Assembly (NCBI RefSeq): GCF_000379105.1
Contig: NZ_KB900609.1
Location: 565,781-629,780, forward strand
Reading direction: 5' to 3'
Origin: Methylobacterium sp. WSM2598
Lineage (GTDB): Bacteria > Pseudomonadota > Alphaproteobacteria > Rhizobiales > Beijerinckiaceae
DNA: 64,000 nucleotides
The translations under genes and the position numbers were made by a program. The notes beneath the pieces were generated by a model that was not told the DNA's origin, ran no database searches, and saw nothing but the letters and a program-made list of their open reading frames with translations. Positions 17,973-28,852 of this stretch are shown here, piece by piece; the first letter of the stretch is position 1, and each line of letters begins with the position of its first letter.

Positions 17973-18066
17973 TCGCAGCACGGCGATGGCGTCGTCGTTC
18001 TGCTGCCCTCTTTGGGCGTTTCCTCCCTAGACTTGGGCCACACCGCGCGTGTGGCCTTTTTTCTTT
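17973..18066 (+). ncRNA. Candidate suhB/MmgR-like small RNA
   Basis: A roughly 94-nt transcript unit between a promoter-like pair and a strong terminator. The segment CCCTCTTTGGGCGTTTCCTC continuing CCTAGACTTGGGCC contains the unpaired UUUCCUCCCU core known from the alphaproteobacterial suhB/MmgR sRNA family, which pairs with ribosome-binding sites. Its 3' end is GGCCACAC-loop-GTGTGGCC then TTTTTTCTTT (18,036-18,066), the clearest intrinsic terminator in the window. The family call is from memory of the motif and needs a covariance search. Confidence 0.6.
18036..18066 (+). terminator. Intrinsic terminator of the small RNA
   Basis: 8-bp stem GGCCACAC/GTGTGGCC, five-base loop CGCGC, followed by TTTTTTCTTT. 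No plus-strand coding gene ends nearby, so it must end a non-coding transcript. Confidence 0.85.
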
Positions 18067-18115
18067 GGGGGTCGTTCTCCGGCCGGCGAGGGCGCGCCCC
18101 CTTGCCCGAAACGCC

Positions 18116-18130
18116 GAACAAATATAGAAC
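18116..18130 (+). promoter_or_regulatory. LexA (SOS) box upstream of ssb
   Basis: GAAC-AAATATA-GAAC is an exact match to the GAAC-N7-GAAC direct repeat (complement GTTC-N7-GTTC) bound by LexA in alphaproteobacteria. It lies about 160 bases before ssb, between the sRNA terminator and the ssb start, so it most likely makes ssb DNA-damage inducible. Confidence 0.75.
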
Positions 18131-18287
18131 AAGAGCGATCCCACCGGCTGTGTGTTCCGGGCACAGGCGGCCCGTCGGCCTTGCCGGTGCGGATCCGTTC
18201 GGCCCACCCTCGCGCCGTCCCGCGGACGGTGCGCGGCCCAGGGCCGGGCGCGGCAGCCCGAGAGAGATGGACGGCAAGGAGAGCGTG

Positions 18288-18803
18288 ATGGCGGGCAGCG
18301 TGAACAAGGTGATCCTGGTGGGCAATCTCGGGCGCGACCCCGAGGTGCGCCGCCTCGCCTCCGGCGACCCGGTGGTGAATCTCCGGCTCGCGACCTCGGA
18401 ATCCTGGAAGGACAAGCAGTCCGGGGAGCGCAAGGAGAAGACCGAGTGGCACTCGGTCGTGATCTACAACGAGAATCTGGCCCGCGTGGCCGAGCAGTAC
18501 CTGCGCAAGGGCTCCAAGGTCTACGTCGAGGGGCAGCTCCAGACCCGCAAGTGGCAGGACCAGTCCGGCGTCGAGAAGTACACGACCGAGGTGGTGCTGC
18601 AGCGTTTCCGGGGCGAGCTGACGATCCTCGACGGGCGCGGCGGCGGCGAGATGGGCGCGGCCGACGACATGGGCGGCGGTCAGATCAGCCGCGGCGGCGA
18701 TTTCGGCGGCGGCGGCCGCTCCTCGGGCGGCGAGCGCCGGCCGGCCCCGGCGGGCGGCGGCCAGAAGCGCTACGACGACCTGGACGACGACATCCCGTTC
18801 TAG
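18288..18803 (+). CDS. ssb: Single-stranded DNA-binding protein
   Basis: A 171-residue protein that coats single-stranded DNA in replication and repair. The OB fold runs from [16 protein letters not shown] to about residue 108, with [20 protein letters not shown] as the usual core. A Gly-rich linker (115-155) leads to the acidic tip DLDDDIPF that recruits partner enzymes. The ATG at 18288 follows AAGGAG; another in-frame ATG seven codons upstream is less likely. It precedes gyrA, as is usual in Rhizobiales, and carries a LexA box upstream. Confidence 0.97.
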   Translation: MAGSVNKVILVGNLGRDPEVRRLASGDPVVNLRLATSESWKDKQSGERKEKTEWHSVVIYNENLARVAEQYLRKGSKVYVEGQLQTRKWQDQSGVEKYTTEVVLQRFRGELTILDGRGGGEMGAADDMGGGQISRGGDFGGGGRSSGGERRPAPAGGGQKRYDDLDDDIPF

Positions 18804-18847
18804 CGCATGTGCGACGAAGGGGATGCCGGTTCGTCGAGGACGATGCG

Positions 18848-18899
18848 GCGGGATCGCTGACCAAGATTGCGGGATCGCTGACCAAGATTACTGACCAAG
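18848..18899. repeat. 21-bp tandem repeat after ssb
   Basis: Two perfect copies of GCGGGATCGCTGACCAAGATT and a partial third (CTGACCAAG). The unit is unrelated to other repeats in the window. Confidence 0.75.
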
Positions 18900-18910
18900 C
18901 TCAATGACTT

Positions 18911-18949
18911 GGAGCCGCGCCCGATCGCAACCGGATCGGGCGCGGCTCC
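18911..18949 (+). terminator. Strong hairpin between ssb and gyrA
   Basis: A perfect 16-bp stem, GGAGCCGCGCCCGATC against its complement, with a seven-base loop. No T run follows, but the stem is exceptionally stable and about 110 bases after the ssb stop, so ssb and gyrA are probably separate transcripts. The remaining spacer to 19,190 holds no gene. Confidence 0.6.
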
Positions 18950-19190
18950 GGGATCTCGGCCACGCGGCGTCGCGGCCCATCGCGGCGCGGCCACGACCAC
19001 GACCCGGATCCGTCGGTCCGGGCCGTCGCGTCCGGCGGGGCGCGCAGCGGCCGGATCCGGGTTGCGCGGGGGACCCGGAAACCCCATCTAAATCATTGCT
19101 GGCGCATCCATTCCGGCCACTGCCGCGCTGCTGGCGGCGGCACCCGAAATCGGCTAGTTTCCCCGTGGCCCCGTCGGCCCCCGCGAGAGT

Positions 19191-21935
<2,745 letters not shown>

Positions 21936-22247
21936 TCCCCGCCCCCTCGCCGCCGAGGCCGATCAGCCGCGCCGCTCCGGCCGCCGAAGCGGGGCTCGCC
22001 GCGTCCTCGCGCGCGACGCCCGGCATGGCTCATGCCGGTCCGGGGGCGAGCACGGGACCGCGCCGTGACGGGCGGGGTCACACCGGCGGCCCAGCATGCG
22101 GACGCGTCGGGCCGTCGGCCCTTACGACTCGTCGGCACCAAGCCCAGGGCTCGGCGGCGATTCGCGAACGGAACCAACGGTCCCGGGCCATGACCGCCGG
22201 TCTCGCCTGCCCGTACTGACCGCGCCCTCTCCGCTCCGGCTGCCCGC
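21936..22247. other. Gene-free interval after gyrA
   Basis: About 310 bases without a supported gene. A 7-bp hairpin CCGGCAT/ATGCCGG with loop GGCTC lies at 22,020-22,038, about 85 bases after gyrA, and could end its transcript. Otherwise nothing is seen. Confidence 0.45.
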
Positions 22248-22463
22248 TCAACCGCGCCAGAACGGCTTCGCGCATTCCGCCCGCCGTCGATCCTCGTCGA
22301 GGCCGATATCCGCCAGGAGGTGCGGGCTCAGGTCGCGCAGCTCCCAGCGGGTGCGGTGGTGCCGCAGGCAGAGCACGAGGAGCGCGCGCAGCCGCGCGCG
22401 CAACGGAGCAGCGAGCGGCGCGGGGTGGGTCCTGTCGGGCTGGATCACGGCGGGCTGGCTCAT
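22248..22463 (-). CDS. DUF1127 small protein
   Basis: A 71-residue protein whose C-terminal half is the DUF1127 (YjiS-like) motif: a Trp/Arg helix, then ELRDLSPHLLADIGLDEDR and the ending CAKPFWRG. Short alphaproteobacterial members are linked with RNA turnover, phosphate and carbon storage regulation. The first 30 residues are Pro/Arg-rich and unconserved. It is divergent from the ArsR-like regulator with 111 bases between, so the regulator may control it. Confidence 0.8.
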   Translation of the reverse strand: MSQPAVIQPDRTHPAPLAAPLRARLRALLVLCLRHHRTRWELRDLSPHLLADIGLDEDRRRAECAKPFWRG

Positions 22464-22574
22464 AGCGGGCTGGCTCCTGGCCTCACCCTGCCGCCGGCCC
22501 GCGCCCGATGCTGCGGCCGCGGCCGAAGCGTGGCGCGTCCTCCCGTGCTACCTCTCGGGCAGGAGGGCTTCCGG

Positions 22575-23264
22575 ATGGTCACCACCGCCACGATCGCGCA
22601 GCTCGGCGCCCTGATCGGCGATCCCGCCCGGGCGGCGATGATGCAGGCGCTCATGGACGGGCGCGCGCTCACGGCGGGCGAACTCGCCGGGGTCGCCGGG
22701 ATCACGCCCCAGACCGCGAGCGGCCACCTCGCGCAGCTGACCCAGGCCGGCCTCCTCGCCGTCGCCCGCCAGGGCCGCCACCGCTACCACCGCCTCGCCG
22801 GTCCGGCCGTCGCGCGCCTGATCGAGGGCCTGATGCAGGTCGCCGGGGAGGCCGCCCCCGGGCCCCCCACCGGACCGCGCGACGCGCGCCTGCGCCTCGC
22901 CCGCACCTGCTACGACCACATCGCCGGGCGGCTCGGCGTCGCGCTCGCCGAGGCCCTGGCCGCGGCGGGCTGGATCGAGATCGCGGAGGAGGCGGGGCTC
23001 GTCACGCCGACCGGGCTGGCCCGGCTCACGGCCCTCGGCGTCGCCCTCCCGGCGCCCGGCCGCGCGCGCGGTGCCCCCCTGTGCCGCCCCTGCCTCGACT
23101 GGAGCGAGCGGCGGCCGCACCTCGCAGGGCGCCTCGGCGCCGCCCTCTGCGCGCACGGCCTCGATCAGGGCTGGATCCGGCGCGAGGCCGGGTCGCGGGC
23201 CCTGCTGATCACGCCCGAAGGCCGGCGCGGCTACCGCGAGGCCTTCGGGGTCGCGCTGCCCTGA
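22575..23264 (+). CDS. ArsR-type winged-helix transcriptional regulator
   Basis: A 229-residue regulator. Residues about 5-80 form an ArsR-like winged helix (LIGDPARAAMMQALMDGRAL then TAGELAGVAGITPQTASGHL). The larger C-terminal part contains a possible metal or redox site CRPCLDW and ends in a second helical region. The longer form is common among ArsR proteins of this order and has no known ligand. AGGAGGG precedes the ATG. Likely autoregulated and acting on the divergent DUF1127 gene. Confidence 0.85.
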   Translation: MVTTATIAQLGALIGDPARAAMMQALMDGRALTAGELAGVAGITPQTASGHLAQLTQAGLLAVARQGRHRYHRLAGPAVARLIEGLMQVAGEAAPGPPTGPRDARLRLARTCYDHIAGRLGVALAEALAAAGWIEIAEEAGLVTPTGLARLTALGVALPAPGRARGAPLCRPCLDWSERRPHLAGRLGAALCAHGLDQGWIRREAGSRALLITPEGRRGYREAFGVALP

Positions 23265-23267
23265 GGC

Positions 23268-23412
23268 GGTTCATACGACATCCGACGAATTGCTTGGCCA
23301 TGCGGATGCCGGCGTCGCTCAAGCGCTGCGCGGGCTTGTCATCCCACATCCGCTCGCTCCTTTCGGGATGGCGGATTGGGGCTTCGCTCACCCGCCGCGC
23401 GGGCTTGGCAGA
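23268..23412. repeat. Palindromic repeat type A, two units (inverted)
   Basis: Two diverged units in reverse orientation relative to the 2.3-kb cluster. The first keeps CGACATCCGACGAATTGCTT and GCGCGGGCTTG; the second has GCTTCGCTCACCCGCCGCGC and GGGCTTGGCA. They fill the space between the convergent ArsR-like and oligopeptidase genes. Confidence 0.7.
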
Positions 23413-23442
23413 CGCTGTCCGGACGTGAGCGTCCGGACAGCG
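23413..23442. terminator. Bidirectional hairpin between convergent genes
   Basis: A perfect 13-bp stem CGCTGTCCGGACG/CGTCCGGACAGCG with loop TGAG, ending two bases before the stop of the oligopeptidase gene. It can end transcription from both sides, though no T run is present. Confidence 0.6.
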
Positions 23443-23444
23443 GA

Positions 23445-25589
23445 TCAGGCGGCCTCCCCCGCCTTGCCGGCCACGGCGAGCGCGAAGGCGTAGATCAGCG
23501 CCACCTCTTCCAGCCGGTCGAAGCGCCCGGCCGCGCCCCCGTGCCCCGCCTCCATGTTGATGCGCAGCAGGACCGGACCGCCCCCGGTCATGGTGGCGCG
23601 CAGGCGCGCCACCCATTTCGCGGGCTCCCAATAGGTCACCCGGGGATCCGTCAGGCCCCCCAGCGCCAGGATCGCCGGATAGGCGGCGGCCCGCAGGTTG
23701 TCGTAGGGCGAGTAGGACAGGATGGTCTCGAAGGCCTTCGGGTCCGCGCCCGGATTGCCCCATTCGGGCCATTCCGGCGGGGTCAGCGGCAGGTCGCCGT
23801 CGAGCATCGTGTTGAGCACGTCCACGAAGGGCACGTCCGCCACGATGCCGGCGAAGAGCTCGGGCGCGAGGTTGGCCACCGCCCCCATCAGCATCCCGCC
23901 CGCGCTGCCGCCATGGGCGACGATCCTGCCGGCCGAGGTGTAGCGGGCCTCGATCAGCGCGCCGGCGCAGGCGACGAAATCCGAGAAGGTGTTCGGCTTC
24001 TTCTCGCGCTTGCCGTCGAGGTACCAGCGCCAGCCCTTCTCGGTGCCGCCGCGGACATGCGCGATGGCGTAGACGAAGCCGCGGTCGACGAGCGAGAGCG
24101 GGTTGGTGCGGAAGCTCGCCGACATCAGCGAGCCGTAGGAGCCGTAGCCGTAGAGGAGGAGCGGCGCCGTGCCGTCGAGCGGGCAGTCGCGGCGGTGGAA
24201 CAGCGAGATCGGCACGCGCTCCCCGTCCGGCGCGGTCGCGAACAGGCGGCGGGTCACGTAGCGCGCCGGGTCGTGGCCGCTCGGCACCTCCTGGCGCTTG
24301 CGCAGGCGCCGGGTGCGGGTCGAGAGGTCGTAATCGTAGATCTCCGCCGGCGTGGTCAGGGACGAGTAGACGAAGCGCGCCTCGTCGGTGTCGAAGGCCA
24401 GGCCCGGCAGCAGGCCGAGCGAGTAGGCCTCCTCCTCGAAGGCCACCGCGTGCTCGTCGCCGGCCGCGTCCCGGACGATCAGCCGCGGCCGCGCATTCTC
24501 CAGTTCCAGCCGCACGAGGTGCCGCGCCAGCACGTGCAGGAAGCGGATCATCACGCCCGGGCGGTGCGGGATGAGGTCGCGCCAGTTTGCCCGGCCCGGA
24601 TCGGCGAGCGGCGCCACCACGATCTTGAAATCCTCCGCCCCGTCCGCGTTGGTGCGGATGAAGAGCTCGTCGCCGCGGTGCTCCACCGAGTAGATCAGCT
24701 TGTCGGTCCGCGGCGCGACGGTCCGGTAGAAGGTGCCCGGCCGCGCCCTGTCGATCAGGTGGACCTCGGAGGTCTCATGGTCGTTGGCCGTGATGGCCAG
24801 GAAGGCGCCGGACTGGGTCTCCTCGATGCCGACGAAGAAGCCGGAATCGGGCTCCTCGTAGACCGTCTCGTCGTCGACCTGGGGGGTGCCGAGCCGGTGC
24901 AGCATCACCTTGGCCGGCCGGTGGTTCTCGTCGACGGCGACGTACCAGAAGGCCGCGCCGTCCGCGCTCCAGACCGCCTCCCCGGTCGTCGCCAGGACGG
25001 CGTCCTCGCGGTCCCGGCCGGAGGCGAGGTCGCGCACCCGGATCGTGTAGAGTTCGGATCCCTTGGTGTCGGCGCTCCAGGCCAGCAGGCGATGGTCGTC
25101 CGAATGGGCCACGCTCGACAGATCGAAGAAGGCGTGGCCCTCGCCCTCGCGGTCGCCGTCGATCAGGATCTCCTCGCCCTCGCCCGCGAGGCGCTCGACC
25201 GGCACCGCCTCGATCCCGGCGGCGGGACGGCGGCAGACCAGGGGATGCTGCCCCCCCTCCCGGTGACGGGTGTAGTAGGCGAAGGGACCGTCGACGTTGG
25301 GGACGCTGCTCTCATCCTCGCGGATCCGCGCGCGCATCTCGGCGACGAGGGTCTTGCGCAGGGACGCGGTCGGGCCGAGCGCCGCCTCCGCGTAGGCATT
25401 CTCCGCCTCCAGGTAGGTCCGGATCTCCGCCGGCAGGGCCGCCGGATCCTTGAGCACCTCCCGCCAATTCGCCGCCTTCAGCCAGGCATAGGGGTCCTCG
25501 ACGGTGCGCCCGTGAACGGTGAAGCTGTGGGGCCGCGCGGGCGCCGTCGGGGAAGGCAAGCTCGGCCGAAGGGACGAAGTCATGGACAT
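23445..25589 (-). CDS. ptrB: Oligopeptidase B (S9 family)
   Basis: A 714-residue cytoplasmic serine peptidase that cleaves short peptides after basic residues. An N-terminal seven-blade propeller (about 80-430) covers the C-terminal alpha/beta hydrolase. The nucleophile is Ser562 in GGSAGG; the acid is Asp in LGGLTDPRV and the His in EAGHGG. Motifs LLYGYGSYG and AHVRGGTEKGWRWY support S9A. The ribosome site before the ATG at 25589 is weak and a second ATG follows two codons later. Slightly divergent tandem repeats lie just upstream. Confidence 0.93.
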   Translation of the reverse strand: MSMTSSLRPSLPSPTAPARPHSFTVHGRTVEDPYAWLKAANWREVLKDPAALPAEIRTYLEAENAYAEAALGPTASLRKTLVAEMRARIREDESSVPNVDGPFAYYTRHREGGQHPLVCRRPAAGIEAVPVERLAGEGEEILIDGDREGEGHAFFDLSSVAHSDDHRLLAWSADTKGSELYTIRVRDLASGRDREDAVLATTGEAVWSADGAAFWYVAVDENHRPAKVMLHRLGTPQVDDETVYEEPDSGFFVGIEETQSGAFLAITANDHETSEVHLIDRARPGTFYRTVAPRTDKLIYSVEHRGDELFIRTNADGAEDFKIVVAPLADPGRANWRDLIPHRPGVMIRFLHVLARHLVRLELENARPRLIVRDAAGDEHAVAFEEEAYSLGLLPGLAFDTDEARFVYSSLTTPAEIYDYDLSTRTRRLRKRQEVPSGHDPARYVTRRLFATAPDGERVPISLFHRRDCPLDGTAPLLLYGYGSYGSLMSASFRTNPLSLVDRGFVYAIAHVRGGTEKGWRWYLDGKREKKPNTFSDFVACAGALIEARYTSAGRIVAHGGSAGGMLMGAVANLAPELFAGIVADVPFVDVLNTMLDGDLPLTPPEWPEWGNPGADPKAFETILSYSPYDNLRAAAYPAILALGGLTDPRVTYWEPAKWVARLRATMTGGGPVLLRINMEAGHGGAAGRFDRLEEVALIYAFALAVAGKAGEAA

Positions 25590-25603
25590 TACCGCGTGAG
25601 AGG

Positions 25604-25667
25604 CAATCGGTGCCGGAGGCCATCGGTGCCAGAGTCAACCGGTGCCAGAATCAACCAGTGCCATGTG
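25604..25667. repeat. 16-bp tandem repeat, four copies
   Basis: Four consecutive 16-base units (consensus near CAATCGGTGCCAGAGT) with one to five differences. They lie between sufE and the start of ptrB, so the promoter or leader of ptrB may overlap them. Confidence 0.7.
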
Positions 25668-25760
25668 CCGCCGGAGGCGCGCCGGTGCAAGCCGTGCGAC
25701 CGCATGCCCGGACGGCTCGCCCGCTTCCTGGCGGAAACGGCTGCCTTCGCGCGAGCGGGA

Positions 25761-26183
25761 TCAGGCCGCCAGCCGCGCCGCGTCGGAGCGGATGCGCTCC
25801 ATCATGGCGCGCGCGCCGTTGGAGCGCTGCGCGGTCAGGTGCTCGGAGAGGCCGAGCTGCTGGAACAGGCCGAGCGCGTCCGCCCGCGCGGCGTCCGCCG
25901 CCGTGCGGCCGTCGAAGAAGGCGATCAGCACGGCGACCACGCCCTTGGTGATGTGCGCGTCCGAATCGCCCAGGAAATGCAGGCGGGGCGTGCCGTCCGA
26001 TCGATCGACCAGGGTCTCGAGCCAGACCTGGCTGACGCAGCCCCGCACCTTGTTGGCGTCGCTCCGCGCCTCGGCGGGCATCGGCGGCAGCTTGCGGCCG
26101 AGTTCCATCAGGTACTGGTGGCGGTCCTCCCACTCCTCCAGGAACGCGAAATTGTCCACGATCTCGGCGATGGGCGGCAGCAT
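25761..26183 (-). CDS. sufE: SufE family sulfur transfer protein
   Basis: A 140-residue protein that accepts persulfide sulfur from the SufS cysteine desulfurase and passes it on to Fe-S cluster assembly. The acceptor Cys lies in VRGCVSQVWL, the hallmark of SufE, and the fold-specific blocks EEWEDRHQYLMELGRKLP and HITKGVVAVLIAFFDG are clear. The suf operon is not here; lone sufE genes are common in Rhizobiales. The ATG at 26183 matches the usual N-terminus. Confidence 0.94.
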   Translation of the reverse strand: MLPPIAEIVDNFAFLEEWEDRHQYLMELGRKLPPMPAEARSDANKVRGCVSQVWLETLVDRSDGTPRLHFLGDSDAHITKGVVAVLIAFFDGRTAADAARADALGLFQQLGLSEHLTAQRSNGARAMMERIRSDAARLAA

Positions 26184-26249
26184 GGCGGGAAGGGTTCCGG
26201 GTCGATGGCCGGGATATAGGGACGAGCGGCCGGCCACGCCACCCGGACG

Positions 26250-27278
26250 TCACGCGGGCACCGGCAGCAGCAATTCGAGGGGCGCCTCGGCGGTCGCCTC
26301 GCCGGACGCCACGATCTCCGCCTGCCCGGCATAGGCCGCGATCAGCCGCGGGCCGAGCTTCGGCGGCGCGACGGTGACCGCGCCGTTGCCGATCCCGCCC
26401 GAGATCACCCGGACCCGGACCGGCTCGCCGGGCGGGGCGTCGGGGATCAGCACCGAGGTGAAGCAGGTCGCGCTCTCGGGCGTCGCGTCGAGGCCCTCCG
26501 CCACCACCTCGGCCAGGATCATGCCCAGCGCGTTGGCGGTGCGCGGCTGGAGCAGGGCCGAGCGCTCCGCCGCCACCTCGACCACGATCCGCCCTGCCCG
26601 GCGCAGCTGCGCGAGGCCGCGGCCGAGCCGCTGCAGGTACTCGGCGAGATCGATGCTGGCGATGGCCGGCGCCTCGTGCAGGTGCTGCTGGACCAGCGCG
26701 ATCGCCCGCACCCGCTGCCCCAGCGCGTCGAAGGCCGGCCGGCACGGCTGCGGCGCCGCGCGGCCGTAGAGGCCGATCAGGCTCACCATCACCTGAAGGT
26801 TGTTGCGCACGCGGTGGTAGACTTCCGCCAGCAGCGCCTCCTTCTCGGCCGCGGCGTGGGCGGCGTGCTCCTCGGCCCGGCGCCGGTCGGTGATGTCGAA
26901 GCAGGTTCCGCAATAGCCCTGGAAGGTGCCCTCCTCGAAGAGCGGCGTGCCCTGGCCGAGCATCCAGCGGAAGTCGCCGTCGTGGCGGCGCAGGCGGTAC
27001 TCGGAGGTGAAGCTGGTGCGGTCCGTGTGGGCCGCCGAGATCAGGTCGTCGTGGGCGCCGCGATCCTCCGGGTGCACGCCGTCCCGCCAGCCGTGGCCGA
27101 GCTCCTCCGCCGCCTCGCGGCCCCGGAAGGCGAGCCAGGCCGGATTGACGTAGATGCAGCGCGCCTGCGGGTCGGTGCGCCAGATCGGGAGCGCCGCTCC
27201 CTCCGCGAAGAGGCGGAAGGCCGGGCTCACGGCGGCAAGCGGGTCGGCCGCCCCGGTCGACGATGTGTCTGCGGCCAT
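26250..27278 (-). CDS. PAS-domain HWE/HisKA_2-type histidine kinase with eroded ATP site
   Basis: A 342-residue cytoplasmic sensor: a PAS/PAC domain (about 20-130) leads to a HisKA_2 dimerisation helix with phospho-acceptor His155 in EVYHRVRNNLQVM. The ATPase domain is unusual. The N-box helix reads ALGMILAEVVAEGLD without the expected Asn, and the region where DxGxG is expected reads VISGGIGNG without Asp. It may be a pseudokinase, a phosphatase or a phosphotransfer scaffold. No response regulator is adjacent; HWE-type proteins in this order often feed the PhyR general stress pathway. Confidence 0.8.
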   Translation of the reverse strand: MAADTSSTGAADPLAAVSPAFRLFAEGAALPIWRTDPQARCIYVNPAWLAFRGREAAEELGHGWRDGVHPEDRGAHDDLISAAHTDRTSFTSEYRLRRHDGDFRWMLGQGTPLFEEGTFQGYCGTCFDITDRRRAEEHAAHAAAEKEALLAEVYHRVRNNLQVMVSLIGLYGRAAPQPCRPAFDALGQRVRAIALVQQHLHEAPAIASIDLAEYLQRLGRGLAQLRRAGRIVVEVAAERSALLQPRTANALGMILAEVVAEGLDATPESATCFTSVLIPDAPPGEPVRVRVISGGIGNGAVTVAPPKLGPRLIAAYAGQAEIVASGEATAEAPLELLLPVPA

Positions 27279-27364
27279 GTCCGTTTTGCCCGCTCTGCCG
27301 GTTGTCTCCTTCGGAGCGCGGTCAACGTGCCGGCCTCCCCGCCGTTCCGTGCGTGTAACAGGCG

Positions 27365-27754
27365 TTAACGCTGGTTGACCGCGAGGCGCCCCGGACCGAC
27401 TGCGGCGATCATCAACAGCGCCCCGATGATCGAGAGATTTTTCAGGGCCTGAATCTGATTGGTGCGCACGGCTTCTCCAGTCATGGCCCAGAAATTGTGG
27501 AAGAACACGACCGTCAGCACGGTGAAGGCGGCGAGCGCGACGGCCGCCGCGCGGGCGTAGAGGCCGAGCGCGATCAACGCGCCGAGGCCGAGTTCGGCCG
27601 CGATGGTGAGGTAGGCGAGGATCTGGGGCGCCGGCAGGCCCTTGCCGGCGATCGCGGCGGTCACGCCGCCCGGGTTCATGAGCTTCCCGAAACCGGACCA
27701 GAGGAACAGGGCCACCACGCAGAGGCGGGCCACGAGCAGCACGGCATTGGTCAT
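27365..27754 (-). CDS. DoxX family membrane protein
   Basis: A 129-residue inner-membrane protein with four hydrophobic helices and the DoxX family pattern (LFLWSGFGKLMNPGG at the N-terminus, AAELGLGALIALGL and FHNFWAM further on). Family members are linked with terminal oxidase, thiosulfate oxidation or redox stress membrane complexes, but the function of small stand-alone members is uncertain. It sits alone between the sensor kinase and the protease pair. Confidence 0.88.
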   Translation of the reverse strand: MTNAVLLVARLCVVALFLWSGFGKLMNPGGVTAAIAGKGLPAPQILAYLTIAAELGLGALIALGLYARAAAVALAAFTVLTVVFFHNFWAMTGEAVRTNQIQALKNLSIIGALLMIAAVGPGRLAVNQR

Positions 27755-27823
27755 CGGGACTCCTCCGGATCGGGGCCCGGATAGGAGCCCGGTCGCCGCA
27801 CCGTCAAGCTCGGGTAGGACCGC

Positions 27824-28696
27824 TCAGCGGCCGCCCGTCCAGTCGGCCGGGTTGCCGCGCAGGCTGCGGGTCGCCGCCTCGTCGCCCGGCTGGTAGCGCG
27901 AGAGGTCCGCGGCGCGGGCCGAGATCCAGTCGGTGTGCCGGGCGATCGGGGTCACGGCGGTGAAGCCCCCGCAGGCCGTGCGCACGCGGCCCTGCTGGGC
28001 GGCGCCGCTCGACCAGCTCACCACCCCGACCAGCTGGTAGCTGCCCGCGCTGCCCTTGAGGATCGGGCCGCCGGAATCCCCCAGGCAGGCGCCGGCCCCC
28101 GCCGTCTCGGCGAGGCTGCGGCGATCCGCCACCACGGTCACGGTGTTGGCGACCTGGAGGTCGCCGAGGGACACGAGCCGGGCCTGGCGCAGGACCCGGG
28201 CGGTGCCGCGCCGGTTCTCGGCCACGACCCCGTAGCCCGCGATGGAGACCGGATCCCCGGCCGAGATCCCGCCGCCGCCCCGCAGCGTCAGGGGCTGGAA
28301 GTCCGGCCCGAGCCGCTCGCTGAGCTTGAGGATGGCGAGATCGGTGCCCGGCTGATCCTCGGGCGTGGTCCCGGACACGAAATCGGGATGCATCGCCGCC
28401 GCGACCGCGCGCAGGCGCCGCTGGCGGAAGCCGCGGTCGGTCACGACGACCCAGTAGCCCGCCCGATGCATGACGCAATGCGCGGCGGTCAGCACCAGAT
28501 CCTGGTCGATCAGGGAGCCGGAGCACATCTCGCCCGTGGTGCTCTCGATGCGCACGACCGAGCCGCGCAAGCCGTTGGGGTCGCGCTCGATCTCGCCGAG
28601 GACGACGGCCCCGGCTCCACCTGCGCCGAACAGGGCGGGAAGGCTCGCGGCCGCGGCGGCCAGGACGGACAGGAATCGGGTCGAGACGAAGCGCAT
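27824..28696 (-). CDS. Secreted trypsin-like serine protease, copy 1
   Basis: A 290-residue exported S1-family protease. Signal peptide MRFVSTRFLSVLAAAAASLP; catalytic His in LTAAHC, Asp in TDLAILKL and Ser in GDSGGP. Cys pairs near the His and Ser support disulfides. The ATG at 28696 leaves a proper signal sequence. It is a paralogue of the next protease gene with the same orientation, though sequence similarity is mostly limited to the catalytic blocks. Substrates and an inhibitor are not evident. Confidence 0.9.
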   Translation of the reverse strand: MRFVSTRFLSVLAAAAASLPALFGAGGAGAVVLGEIERDPNGLRGSVVRIESTTGEMCSGSLIDQDLVLTAAHCVMHRAGYWVVVTDRGFRQRRLRAVAAAMHPDFVSGTTPEDQPGTDLAILKLSERLGPDFQPLTLRGGGGISAGDPVSIAGYGVVAENRRGTARVLRQARLVSLGDLQVANTVTVVADRRSLAETAGAGACLGDSGGPILKGSAGSYQLVGVVSWSSGAAQQGRVRTACGGFTAVTPIARHTDWISARAADLSRYQPGDEAATRSLRGNPADWTGGR

Positions 28697-28852
28697 GTGG
28701 TGAACTGTGAGGCCTCCGGCCACGCTCGACAAGGGAAGTCTCGCCGCCGGCTTCCGGTTCCGAAACAATCCGCGCGCAGCGTAAACAGGATCGTGAGGCG
28801 TCCGACCGCGAAGTCGAAGCGTCCGCCTTCCCGTGTACCGGGCGAGAACCGG

